The notes under the pieces: generated by a model
Database searches by the model: none
Seen by the model: only the letters and a program-made list of their open reading frames with translations
Told to the model about the DNA's origin: nothing
Assembly (NCBI GenBank): GCA_963920705.1
Contig: OY987225.1
Span: 33,953,458 to 34,017,457, forward strand
Length of the DNA: 64,000 nucleotides
Origin: Odiellus spinosus
Taxonomy: Eukaryota; Arthropoda; Arachnida; Opiliones; Phalangiidae
Direction of reading: 5' to 3'
Shown here: positions 53,301 to 64,000 of the stretch, one piece after another
How the letters are laid out: every line of letters starts with the position of its first letter
Numbering within the stretch: position 1 is the first letter of the stretch
Position numbers and translations under genes: made by a program

Positions 53301-56300
53301 TTCATATATTAGGGTTGCCATAGGTCAGGGAAAACAGGGAAAAGTTAGGGAATTTGCAAATGAAACAAAAAAGTCAGGGAATTTTAAGATATTTTAAAAA
53401 GTCAGGGAATTTTAAGATATTTTAAAAAGTCAGGGAATTTAAAGATCTTTCAATAAGCCAGGAAATTGCAATCATTATCCGCGGAAAAGATTCTCAGCTG
53501 ACGGCGTGTCAGTTGTATAGATTAGAACAAAGATACGCCTGCAACAAAGTTCGGCGAACGCGATTATATAAAACAATAAAATCTTAAAAATTGGGTAGTA
53601 TCAGGGAAAATCGTTGGAAAAGGTCAAGGAATTTGAATCTGAAAAACTGTGCTAACCCTGTATAATAAATTCATACAATTTGTTATAAACTATTTATCCG
53701 AATACAAAAGGAATTAAGTTTTAAAATATAATCCAATTAAAGTTGGCAGTACGGGCGAATAATTAATTTTTAAGTCAATAAGTCATTCACAGAGCATTGT
53801 TTTATTTGTGGGTGTAATTTAAATGTTTAAATACTTAGTCAAGAAAAATAATTTAGCCCAGAAAACTTCAAGGTAAACACGGCAGTAACAAGGTTTTTAG
53901 ATGAAAAATATTACATCTACATATTATTCGAACCAGATTCCTTCTTAAGGTTAACACCTTTCCAAACTCTGACAGATATTAATTTATTAATTTCATCCCT
54001 TGAGAATTGACAATGATTAATTTTGAAGAAGAAATAAATTTCGATAAAAACCTATTTCCATTTTGTATGACTCAGTAAAAATAACCAGGCAATATAATTG
54101 TAATCTTAAATCTAAATGCGGAAAATTCAAAAACCATAGTTACTGTTTATTAAATTAACAACGCCCAAATATGATACGTTATAAGATTGTAAGTTAATAT
54201 CATTAATTACTTTTACATAATGTTTGAACCACGGTGATTAATTTACAATATTATTAAATTAATTTAATAATGTTTAATTAATATTTGCCGTTAGCGGACG
54301 CTTAAGAACGTTGGGTTTAGTTATTCATCTTTGTTAAAATAGTACAGTAACATTGGAATTCCTAAATATCTCCTTAATATAGCTTCGAAATACCAAAACA
54401 TGCTTTTATTGCCCAACAATTTTCTTGTTAAATTGGCAACTTAAAAAGGGACTTAATTCCCATTATAAACCCGGGTTTTCTATGGATATTTAGGTTCATT
54501 CCAAGTTTGAAATAACGTATATAAACCAGGGTTCATATGAACCTGAATTACCTGTAAAATATCTGAAAAATCGGAATGTTTACAAAAATCTGGGAAATAT
54601 CAGGGAAACTCTAAAAAATTGCCATAAATCAGGGAAAATTATGGAAGTAGATGATGTCCCTAAGTTGGTACGATATCAATTTCAGGGAAAATCCAAAAAA
54701 TTGCCATAAATCAGGGTAAATTATGGATGTAGATGATGTCCCTAAGTTGGTACGATATCAATTTCAGGGAAATATCAGGGAAACTCTAAAAAAATTGCCT
54801 TAAATCAGGGAAAATTATGGAAGTAGATGATGTCCCTAAGTTGGTACGATATCAATTTCAGGGAAAATCCCAAAAAATTGCCATAAATCAGGGAAAATTA
54901 TGGGTGTAGATGATGTCTCTAAGTTGGTACGATAACAATTTCAGGGAAATATCAGGGGAACTCTAAAAAAAAGTGCCATAAATCAGGGAAAATTATTTAA
55001 GTAGATGATGTCCCTAAGTTGGTACGATATCAATTTCAGGGAAAATCCAAAAAATTGCCATAAATCAGGGAAAATTATGGATGTAAATGATGTCCCTAAG
55101 TTGGTACGATATCAATTTCAGGGAAATATCAGGGAAAATCCCAAAAATTGCCATAAATCAGGGAAAATTATGGAAGTAGATGATGACCCTAAGTTTGTAC
55201 GAACTCAATCAGGCAAATTAGTTTTCCAAATATTGTAAGAACCTTGTAAACCTTATTTTTTTAAAGGGGTAGTCTCACCAAAATTTTATTTAAATTTTTC
55301 TCTTTGCTTTACTAATTCATTTTGAAATTTTTTTCTTCTAAACTCGTATTAGGACAATACCTCGGTCATGACCAAAGTATCAGCGACATTGGGACGTAAT
55401 TTCGTCAAGAGTAAAGAATTTCAAGAAGCGCAACTTATGGGAATGGATATTGTAAGTATTATTTTCTAATTAATATTTATAGGAATTTTATAATTGTTCC
55501 CATAGTCACTTTGTCCGTGGCAATTTGTCCTCTCCCTTATTTTTTTAACGGTTAATCAAAAACTGGCTCCATTTGGGGGAGGGTTTTGGAGACATTTACT
55601 CTCGGCTGGAGCACGGGAGGTTTAATATTATGAACTAGTTTTTTTTTAATGACACCCCGTTGAATAAGAAAATATTATAGTTTTAAAAATTAAAGGTTCC
55701 ATTCTAAATCCCCTTTAGCGTCGTGCTTATAGCTATTAGAAATAGTTTTCTATATATCTACAGAGTCAGAATGAGAGACTCAAAAATATGCACCGCTATT
55801 TTTCTTTTTTTGTTCAAATGTAAATTATTTTAACGCGCAAATTACCCCATACCAGTTTCTCCAAAATTATGTCAAAATTTTAAGAATATAATTTTTAAAA
55901 ACCAGAATTATAGAAAATTAATTTACAGTAAAATATTTAATATTGAAATTAAATTAATTTACGGTAAAATATTTAATATTGAAATTAAATTAATTTACGG
56001 TAAAATATTTAATATTGAAATTAAATTAATTTACGGTAAAATATTTAATATTGAAATTAAATTAAATTAATTTACTGTAAAATATTTAATATTGAAATTA
56101 AATTAATTTACTGTAAAATATTTAATATTGAAATTAAATTAATTTACAGTAAAATATTTAATATTGAGATTAAATTAATTTACAGTAAAATATTTAATAT
56201 TGAAATTAAATTAATTTACGGTAAAATATTTAATATTGAAATTAAATTAATTTACGGTAAAATATTTAATATTGAAATTAAATTAATTTACGGTAAAATA

Positions 56301-59300
56301 TTTAATATTGAAATTAAATTAATTTACGGTAAAATATTTAATATTGAAATTAAATTAATTTACGGTAAAATATTTAATATTGAAATTAAATTAATTTACG
56401 GTAAAATATTTAATATTGAGATTAAATTAATTTACGGTAAAATATTGAATAATGAAATTAAATTAATTTACGGTAAAATATTTAATATTGAAATTAAATT
56501 AATTTACAGTAAAATATTTAATATTGAAATTAAATTAATTTACAGTAAAATATTTAATAATGAAATTAAATTAATTTACAGTAAAATATTTAATAATGAA
56601 ATTAAATTAATTTACAGTAAAATATTTAATATTGAAATTAAATTTACGGTAAAATATTTAATATTGAGATTAAATTAATTTACTGTAAAATATTTAATAT
56701 TGAAATTAAACTAATTTACTGTAAGATATTTAATTGACAAAGAAAAATTGTGGTTAAGTTACTTAAATTCATTGAAACAGAAGATTGCATGAGTAGATGT
56801 CGTTTAAATTTCTTGTACTTAATTTTAAATGCAATTTGCATAAAAGTTTTAAAATTAAAAAATTCGTAGAACATTTTCCAATCGAAAAGGTAATTTTTAA
56901 AAATTATTTAAAAAATTTAGGCCTAACCAGTTTTGCGTTAAAGCGTTTAAACTCGAAATTGAAGGTCTTCTAGCTAAACTAACGAGTGTTTAAAAAGTGA
57001 TTTTTGGGTGATTTCTCGCCACGGTTAACCCTTACCGTTCTCGTTCGCGTTTAGGAATCTATGTATCCGAAAACGGCCACTAAATCTCGAAGTATTCGCA
57101 ACAAGTTGGTCTCCCTGACTTTGAAGAAGAAAAATAAAATAACGGAAGACGTTCGACGGCAACTTCAGGAGGAGGAGTTGGCCGCCGACAGCTATAGCAG
57201 TTGGCTCGAATCTCGACCCACTTCCAATCTAGAGAAACTTCACTTCATCATAGGACACGGTATTCTCAGAGACGAATTAAGGTAAGCTCAGAGCGAACGT
57301 TTAATATTTTATTCTCTTTCTATCTTTATTCTAAAGGGGTTTTAGATTAATCAGGGTTCCCACTCCATTATTTTCACTAAATGTCACTTTTTATTCTTGG
57401 GTCACTAAACTGCGCGGGGTGTAATACAGTGGAAGCCTAGCCTTCCACTGTACTAAACTCCGTGAAACGTGCCAATCAATGCCTAAAACTAAATAGACCC
57501 TATTTTTCAATAAATTAAATTTATTTTTAAATAGTTCTTATCAGTTGAAGAAATATGTAGATTTTAGCCAAGGTTTTTTTTAAAAAGGTTTAGAATTCGT
57601 ATATGTATTTTAATTGTCCAGTCGATTAGTTAAAATCATTTCGTATTGAGTCACTTAAAGGGACTATCTGCGATTTTTCAAAGCCCCTTTAAAGTCGACG
57701 ATATTTACCATATATCCAATTGTACTGTCAAAATTAGGCTGTGTGCGTAAGGGAAAATTATTTACCTTAATCTAATTTTTAATTAACCTAAAATTGAAAT
57801 TAACAACTGTGTTAATTGACTGAAAATTAACGCGATTTTGGGATGAATCTTAATTGTTTTTATCTATATTTTAAGGCTTCTAATTAATAATTAAATTATT
57901 GGGTTTAAATTTGTTTGAAAGGAAATATAAATATATATTTTTATAAGCGCGAATTAAATTAATTTTAGTTTTATACAATACTCATCGACTTGGAAGCATT
58001 AGAGTTTAGACCCGAGGGAAATAGATTGACGATTGTCTATAGTTATCATATTTTCGTCCTTCATACGCCTTTCTGTATATTATATCAAATTATTTAAACA
58101 TTTTAAAAAATTTATTCGAAAACGTAATTTTTGGGCTAAATTTTTATATTTTAGTTAAGCCTAAATCCTATTTGGGTGTTTTAAACTTAAGAGGAGGTTG
58201 CTCCCTACGTTTTGAAATTAATTTTTCTACCTCCGAGAGAGTTAAAAGTATTTTCTAACTCGAGGTACCATCAAAAAGTAGAGGGTGTAATAAATAATAC
58301 GCCCAAAAATAGTTCAGAGGGAAATTTTTTTGCTACAGAAATTTAAAATGCGCATTAAAAGGAGGGTGAACAAGAAAATAAAGTGATTGGTACTGTTTCT
58401 GAGTAGTTAAACAGGTTGGTTAGTTAGTTGAGTAGTTAAACTTGGTTCGTGCACGACCTGGGATAGTCAGGGAATTTGGAAATTGGTCCAAAACGTCAAG
58501 GAAAAGACCAGGGATTTGGAAATTGAGCCAAATGGTTAGGGAAAAGTCAGGGAATTTGGAAATTGGCCCAAATGGTCAGGGAAAAGTCAGGGGATTTGGA
58601 AATTGGCCCAAATGGTCAGGGAAAAGACCAGGGATTTGGAAATTGAGCCAAATGGTCAGGGAAAAGTCAGGGGATTTGGAAATTGGCCCAAATGGTCAGG
58701 AAAAAGACCAGGGATTTGGAAATTGGCCCAAATAGTCAGGGAAAAGTCAGGGGATTTGGAAATTGGCCCAAATGGTCAGGGAAAAGTCAGGGGATTTGGA
58801 AATTGGCCCAAATGGTCAGGGAAAAGTCAGGGGATTTGGAAATTGGCCCAAATGGTCAGGGAAAAGTCAGGGGATTTGGAAATTGGCCCAAATGGTCAGG
58901 AAAAAGACCAGGGATTTGGAAATTGGCCCCAAAAGTTCAAGTAAAAGTCAGGGAATTTGGAAATAATCCCAAAAGTTCAAGTAAAAGTCAGGGAAATTGG
59001 AAATTGAGCCAAAAGGTCAGGAAAATGGGAATTTGAAAAAAAAAAGAAAAAAAAAAACATTTCACCCTCCCCTTAACGTGAAAGTGAAATGAAACCCGTT
59101 AATATAAGTTTTTATATTTAAGTCTGAGTTTGCATAATGGTTCAAAACTAATGCGGATTGACTCGCAATGATAAATCTCATTGAAAAGAAAGTAGTTAGC
59201 ACTAACTTCCGGTTAACCCGTAAATGGTAAAGGTTTTAGCCTGGTTGTCATAACTCTCACTTAGATGATAAGTTATATAATTCCTTAGTTTCCCTCCGTT

Positions 59301-59963
59301 GAAAAAGTATTAAGTTTTAGTGCCATTATGTGGGCGTTATTCCAAAATGGAAAAAAGGCCTATTTTAGACCTATTTTTTCATATTTATTTAAAGTGCAAT
59401 GATCTTTATCCGTTTTAATGGTGGTAAACCAAATTATAGAGTTATTTACCAAAGGTTTAAATAAAAATTACCATTATGATAATTTTACCATAACAAATTA
59501 CTTATATAATTACTCTAGTAATTCAGGCAATTTTTGAGTTTATTAAAAATTAGTTAATTAACATCCTATACTTAAAAATTAGTTAATTTATGTCCTAGAC
59601 TTAAAAACTAGTTAATTAAATATCCTAGACTTAAAAATTAGTTAATTAATAATCTAGAATTAAAAATTGGTTTTTTGTTACTGCATGATTAAATTAATTA
59701 AACCGTAATTAAATCGATTGAAATAATTGTTAGGATTCATTATCCCTTTAATATTACGAGAATCTTTAGAACTTTAAATATATTTGTTAAATTTTATATA
59801 AAAAAGTGTTTTTTTTTCAAATATTGTTCTAATTTTTATTTGTAGGGATGAAATCTACTGTCAAATCTGCAAGCAATTGAGTAATAACCCTAGTAAAAGT
59901 TCCCACGCTCGCGGTTGGATTTTATTATCACTTTGCGTTGGATGTTTCGCCCCATCGGAGAAA
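41306..59963 (+). CDS. MYO7A: unconventional myosin VII heavy chain, 5' part (gene continues past window)
   Basis: Thirteen coding exons: 41306-41323, 43057-43170, 46903-47049, 47133-47317, 48046-48424, 48536-49026, 49092-49683, 49764-50189, 50270-50488, 50555-51160, 55353-55451, 57055-57281, 59846-59963. Phases agree: 1207 codons of about 2200. The first coding exon encodes only MVIVTR and follows a splice acceptor at 41272, so a 5'UTR exon lies upstream. Order: SH3-like start (GDYIWIEP), motor with P-loop GESGAGKT (156-163), switch [11 protein letters not shown] (205-214), switch [11 protein letters not shown] (433-441), converter, about five IQ motifs (740-853), a charged helix (about 864-930), then MyTH4 ([53 protein letters not shown]). 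Myosin VII is a tail-dimerising actin motor of stereocilia, filopodia and adhesion sites. FERM, SH3 and second MyTH4-FERM units lie outside. Class VII is firm; the A/B split is vertebrate. Confidence 0.94.
42631..42750. mobile_element. 120-bp foldback in MYO7A intron
   Basis: ATGGAGATTCTGAATTCTTT and AAATTTAGAATCTCCAT close a hairpin that also pairs GCATTGAAG with CTTCAATGC and ACCAAT with ATTGGT. No target duplication found. Confidence 0.6.
44283..44573. mobile_element. 291-bp foldback MITE, family 1 copy B (inverted)
   Basis: Same family as 25604-25895, in opposite orientation, inside the intron between exons 43057-43170 and 46903-47049. A perfect 7-bp duplication TTCTAAT lies at 44276-44282 and 44574-44580. 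Confidence 0.9.
45293..45608. mobile_element. CAGGGTT element, 316 bp
   Basis: CAGGGTTGCCA at the left and AACCCTG at the right, flanked by TAAAA (45288-45292 and 45609-45613). Inside are a few TCAGGGAA units and a unique core (TTATCCGCGGAAAAGATTCT, CAGCTGACG, then AACAAAGATACGCCTGCA) shared with 53310-53660. Confidence 0.82.
46361..46654. mobile_element. 294-bp foldback with TGACGTCA ends, copy 1
   Basis: AGGTTGTTTTTATATACGCG, then TGACGTCAGTTTTACTTT, is inverted at the right (AAAGTAAAACCGACGTCACG, then CGTATATAAAAACAGCCT). Inner TGCTCCCAC / GGGAGCA also pair. A second copy lies at 61845-62172. Confidence 0.7.
47782..47971. mobile_element. foldback in MYO7A intron
   Basis: TAGAGATCGGAGTTTGGACA near 47789 pairs with TGTCCAAACCCCGATCTCT near 47949, extended by TTAAT / ATTAA. 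The interior is AT-rich and noncoding. Confidence 0.55.
52205..52496. mobile_element. 292-bp foldback MITE, family 1 copy C
   Basis: Lies in the MYO7A intron between 51160 and 55353. Flanked by ATTTCAT (52198-52204 and 52497-52503), a perfect 7-bp duplication. I saw only two differences from copy A in UBXN7. Confidence 0.92.
53310..53660. mobile_element. CAGGGTT element, 351 bp
   Basis: Left end TAGGGTTGCCA, right end AACCCTG. Carries an extra repeat unit (GTCAGGGAATTTTAAGATAT twice) compared with 45293-45608 but the same unique core. Flanks TATAT/TATAA are an imperfect 5-bp duplication. Confidence 0.75.
54537..55246. mobile_element. CAGGGTT element with dimeric TCAGGGAA array
   Basis: CAGGGTTCATA at the left, AACCTTG at the right, flanked by TAAAC (54532-54536 and 55247-55251). 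The interior holds seven copies of GTAGATGATGTCCCTAAGTT whose starts are alternately about 82 and 94 bp apart, a two-part higher-order repeat. Confidence 0.8.
55915..56735. repeat. 36-bp AT minisatellite, ~22 units
   Basis: Unit TTAATTTACGGTAAAATATT then TAATATTGAAATTAAA in the MYO7A intron after 55451. Variants are ACGG/ACAG/ACTG. Period 36 keeps a 12-residue frame open, which I regard as a side effect. Confidence 0.92.
58441..59030. repeat. 40-bp TCAGGGAA minisatellite, ~14 units
   Basis: Unit GGGATTTGGAAATTGGCCCA then AATGGTCAGGGAAAAGTCAG, very homogeneous from 58560 to 58920. The left edge TTGGTTCGTGCACGACCTGG matches the CAGGGTT family start; the right end is lost in an A-rich tract. 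Open in three overlapping frames, but noncoding in my view. Confidence 0.9.
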
Positions 59964-60779
59964 GTAAGTCAAAAATCTTGTTTTTCTTTTCAATTTATTT
60001 TCATTTAAATTATTTATTGATTTGTGAAAGTAAATTCTTAGTTCGATTTTTATAAATATCGAAAACTCCGCGGGAGAGATTTTAAAAATTTGAAATACTT
60101 GCGCTAGTTTTTGACGCGTGTGAAATATTTTAACAATTCAAAAAGAGTTTCTTAAATTAGAAACTTCTTATGTTAAATTTTATCTGGGTTGTTTTTGCTA
60201 TTTAATTTTAAATTATTAATAATATAATTTAATTAATGATACTCGGAGACTGCCATGAAACGTTTATGGTTACTAAAAACATTTAATTTTAACTAAACAT
60301 TTTGAGAGAGCTTTCAGATTCCATTTTAAATCTATTTTAAATTACAATAAACAATCAAAAAAGTTGCCCCAGGGAAGGTTTTACATTAGATATTATACGT
60401 CACGTAAATTTGTCTGTAAAATTTAGTTTGCGTCATAGCCCCGCACTCCTATTGGTTAAAGGGCTAGAAAAGAGGAGGCAAGTCTTATTTACCTTAGGCC
60501 AAACCGGGGTCGTAACCATGGCAACTGAATATACATTTTTTGCCACTCCCGTCAGCCTCGTCATTTAAATTTTGCCAATATTATAATATATATGTAAAGT
60601 TTTCATAGGAGTGGAGCTCTGTCTTGGGTTATGAGTCGAAATATTGTAAAAAGGCAATCATAGAAAAGATATGATTATTACTATATTTTCTATGAGGCCA
60701 AATATTCCTTCTATACAGTATATCTATAATATAACACCCTGGATAAATTCCAATGATACCAGAGACGTTAATTATAATT
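59964..60779. other. MYO7A intron, nothing recognised
   Basis: Follows the donor at 59964 (GTAAGT). No exon matching the next MyTH4 segment was found here or later in the window, so this intron exceeds 4 kb or the rest of the gene lies beyond 64000. Confidence 0.5.
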
Positions 60780-61300
60780 TAGTTATAATTATGGTATATA
60801 TATAATTAAATATTTAACTAAATACAGTAATTATAATTTAGTTATAATAATGCTATATATAATTATATATTTAACTAAATATATTCATTATAATTTAGTT
60901 ATAATTATGCTATATATACTTATATATTTAACTAAATATAGTAATTATAATTTAGTTATAATTATGGTATATATAATTATATATTTAACTAAATATAGTA
61001 ATTATAATTTAGTTATAATAATGCTATATATAATTATATATTTAACTAAATATATTAATTATAATTTAATTATAATTATGGTATATATACTTATATATTT
61101 AACTAAATATATTAATTATAATTTAATTATAATAATGCTATATATAATTATATATTTAACTAAATATATTAATTATAATTTAATTATAATAATGCTATAT
61201 ATAATTATATATTTAACTAAATATAGTAATTATAATTTAGTTATAATAATGCTATATATAATTATATATTTAACTAAATATAGTAATTATAATTATGTTA
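60780..61300. repeat. 57-bp AT minisatellite, ~9 units
   Basis: Unit TAATTATAATTTAGTTATAA then TATGCTATATATAATTATATATTTAACTAAATATAG-like text, period 57. Nearly pure A+T; open in one frame as a 19-residue repeat only because 57 is a multiple of three. Confidence 0.9.
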
Positions 61301-61844
61301 TATATTTTATCGATTATAAAGAGCAAACTTATAAATATTTTTTAAGATAACGAATTCCTTATAACAATTTTCTTTGAAATCATTTGAAATATCAGATTAA
61401 AATCTTTCGCTTCTATAAAATTTTGAGTTTGATAGTTTATATATAACTTTATTAATGTACATTTAAATCTAATTAGATTAGTTAGTTCCGAGTGAGAGCT
61501 GAAAGTAACTTATATTTTTATTTCGATTTTGATTAAATTATCTACGGTTAGAATGCGGTAGTTTTTAAATGTTTTTTTCCTCAATAGTCAACTTTTTAAC
61601 TAGATAATAAAATGATATAGAATTGGAATTTAGGTATTTGAACCCGAAAGATAACCTTTCTATTAAAAAAAGTATTAAGCGAATGTTTCCGGGTTTAATT
61701 ATTAGAATCCCATTTCAAATTTTAATCTCATTTACAATATTTTGAAGAATATAGTTAATTAAAGTGAACACTCAACTGTTGACTAGATTCTGGCAAATTG
61801 CCAAATTAATCTCGCCCCAAGTTAGCTAATTTACAATTGTTAGT

Positions 61845-62172
61845 GTGAAGAAATACGCGTGACGTCGCTTTTACTTTTAATTTCAATATGCTCCCGTTGA
61901 ATAATCAATGAAATCGGCTTTCCGCGTCAGAAAAATTCAACGAATTTGCTCATAAATGGTTCGGTCCTAATTGGGAGATTCCAACAAAATTACACCCAAA
62001 TTTCATTTGGTCTATTTGGTCGAATTGTCGGAATTTTACAATTTCGACCCCTTTTGACCAATTTAGTTGATTATTTTTCCTGATTGGTTAAGCCAATTTC
62101 TATGGTTATTCTATGGGAGCGTATTGAAATTAAAAGTAAAACTGACGTCAAACGTGAATGTAAAAACAACCT
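61845..62172. mobile_element. foldback with TGACGTC ends, copy 2
   Basis: ACGCGTGACGTCGCTTTTAC, then TTTTAATTTCAATATGCTCCC, is inverted at the right (GGGAGCGTATTGAAATTAAA, AGTAAAACTGACGTCA) ending CAACCT. The far left arm is degraded. Same family as 46361-46654. Confidence 0.65.
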
Positions 62173-62941
62173 CCGGAATTTTTGAGTTCATTAAAAATTA
62201 GTTAATTAACATCCCGCGAATAAATTGGCGCGAAATCATTTTGTCGAGGCCCAAATCGAGTCAAGAATTTTGTGTCTATACTTTAAGGTGTTTTCAATAT
62301 ATTAATCTAATACTTCCTATTCAATTGTATAATATAGATGTATTATTAAGGATCAGTTTTAAGTTGTAAGCGCGTATGAAGCGAGGGGTCCTGCTTATCT
62401 CTTGAAAATAGTGTCTTAAATATAGGTACAACATTATCCTCGTACGTACTGTGAACTTAAACTGACTAGATTTTATATTATTATTTAATCAAGATAAAAT
62501 TCTCGCGACACGTTCTTAATTCGTTTTAAACGAATAATAATGAACACGTGACATTTCACAATTTCCCGCGCGATTGCGAGTTTGTTACGCGAGATACAAA
62601 AAAAAACAATACAAGAATCTATTAAAAATTTTAAAACGGAAAGTTTTGCCCTAGTTTAAGACGGGTTAGCGATAAACCCAAACTTCTTTTATTCAAATCG
62701 GGCCAGTCAAATAAAATTTTAAAAATTATTTGACTGGTGATATTAACTGAACTACTTTATTTCGTATTAAATATATCATTGTGTATAATTCCGCGTTAAG
62801 TCTTAGCAGTTACGCAATCTTCTCTTGAATTTATTTCACTCTGTAGCGAGTATTATCAAAACTACGATGAAACTATTTAGTATTCGGGAAAATAAATTGT
62901 AAGGTATTTTAACTAAAGTGTTGTAATGAAGCCATAACGAA

Positions 62942-63430
62942 GCCTCATAGTGAAACTGTCACCTTTCGAATGCCTTGCCTTTGAATTATATTTTATTTTA
63001 TCATAGTATTAGACATATTCTAAATTTTATCCCTCTACCGGTTGAAGCGTGAACTAAGAAATTAAAATGACAAAATTATATTGTTATTTTCCGGTAATTA
63101 AAATTAATTTTCATACGAAAGGTAATTGACTTGATCTGGATTAAGTACTTTTACGAAAAAGACCGCGCGAAAGCGACCTTATCACTCGTGCTGCGCGAGA
63201 ATTAACTAGCGAAATCACGTGACCATAGTGATGACGTAGAATCGCGGGGAATTTTTATTTTGAAAAATTTCAAAAATGGCGATTATTAAAAATGTATTTT
63301 TACTGTCGCTGTAAATTTGTTCTATGACATATGTATATATATTTCGAATCGTTTTTTAACGATCTTTCCGAAAATATGACTCAATTTCTATTTGGAATTC
63401 GTGATAAATCAGTTACAGCCTCACTTTTAG
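62942..63430. mobile_element. foldback of the AGTGAGGCTGT family, long copy
   Basis: CCTCATAGTGAAACTGTCACC at the left and ACAGCCTCACTTTTAG at the right. The interior shares AAGACCGCGCGAAA-like text with 10670-10917 and GAATCGTTTTTTAACGATC with 741-1183. TTAA flanks have decayed. Confidence 0.55.
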
Positions 63431-63639
63431 TTGCGGGAAAATGTAAAATATTATAATGTTAAAGGTACAGACCGGGATAAAAAAAAGTGTGTCTTAAATT
63501 ATAGAGCGTATATTAAAACGACTAATATCATATCGCAAAAAATTTAATAGTTAGTAGATATTAAGATATTTACGTTTATTATAAGCAAAAAGTGATCTCT
63601 AGTGAACGCCATTTTAGTTTTTTCATACCCTTTCGATGC

Positions 63640-64000
63640 CTGCTGAGGATCGGCTTCGCCGATTGGTTTATTTCTCACCTAAAGTCACTTGACTCTAGCT
63701 GAAAATAGATGCGGGTATAAGCGCGCTCAATTTCTTTAGAGTCAAATAAGATATGCTGGGCCGAAACATAGGCTACTTCCGAAGGATCCCGCGCGCGAAC
63801 ACTAACCCGAAGGTCGGTCGGCCAGCTGAGCTAGTAGTAGTCAGTACTAGGTATTAACCGAGTCTTAAGTTGATTTGAAGAATTAGAAGGTAAGAACTAA
63901 ACTGCATTCATTAATTACGCAATTAGGCATGTTTTCGTAGAAAGTTAGAAATCACAAAATTACGGGTCTTCTTACGAAGTTACGAACAGACGATCCGACT
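63640..64000. other. GC-richer right edge, possible regulatory region
   Basis: Less AT-rich than the preceding 4 kb (GATCCCGCGCGCG, GGTCGGTCGGCCAGC) and contains AGAAG|GTAAGAAC near 63890, a good donor on the plus strand. It could be a 5' noncoding exon or an unrelated repeat; no coding frame is seen. Confidence 0.25.

Noticed and set aside
58442-59036. Overlapping ORFs of 97-117 codons with GNWPKWSGK-like repeats
   Set aside because: Three frames are open at once over a 40-bp tandem array, which is what a satellite without stops gives; not a protein gene.
60850-61300. CRISPR-like array
   Set aside because: Units are contiguous tandem repeats without unique spacers in a eukaryotic genome.
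60850-61350. 166-codon hydrophobic repeat ORF
   Set aside because: Nearly pure A+T, period 57, composition alone yields Ile/Tyr/Leu-rich translation. No evidence of a membrane protein gene.

Overview
The window is AT-rich nuclear DNA from an invertebrate animal. The evidence is spliced genes with GT..AG introns of about 60 bp to over 4 kb, metazoan proteins (myosin VII, importin-5, cullin-3, GCP2, UBXN7), AATAAA signals, and many small foldback elements and minisatellites. Two introns carry complete AT-AC U12-type signals, so the minor spliceosome is present; this argues against nematodes, which have lost it. I cannot name the phylum from the sequence.

Layout. 1-2600 holds repeats only. 2683-3012 (+) is a small secreted Gly-rich ORF. 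3553-5164 (+) is a phosducin-like 3 (PDCL3) gene with six exons. 7296-12265 (-) is a complete cullin-3 gene with 15 exons. 14563-19899 (-) is a complete importin-5 gene with 17 exons. It is divergent from an intronless TUBGCP2 (20836-23388, +). 24542-27224 (-) is UBXN7 with nine exons. Next on the same strand come two intronless genes 14 bp apart: PSMC3IP/HOP2 (28638-29273, upstream) and YDJC (27718-28623, downstream). From 29.3 to 41.3 kb there is no convincing coding sequence, only foldback elements and satellites. 41306-59963 (+) is the 5' half of a class VII myosin gene: 13 coding exons and 1207 codons, running off the right side. 60-64 kb shows no exon I recognise.

I rebuilt exon-intron structures by hand, using reading phase, splice dinucleotides and remembered protein family conservation. 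The spliced lengths (236, 796, 1095, 850, 511, 301 and 211 aa) are close to usual family sizes. No gene here shows a frameshift.

Functionally these are unlinked housekeeping or cell-biology genes: chaperone cofactor, ubiquitin ligase scaffold, nuclear import, microtubule nucleation, p97 adaptor, carbohydrate deacetylase, meiotic recombination and actin motor. The most interesting observations are the two AT-AC U12 introns in neighbouring genes, the operon-like HOP2-YDJC pair whose stop codons sit inside AATAAA hexamers, and several young non-autonomous transposon families with intact target-site duplications. One family (CAGGGTT ends, 5-bp duplications) carries TCAGGGAA minisatellite arrays of variable length.
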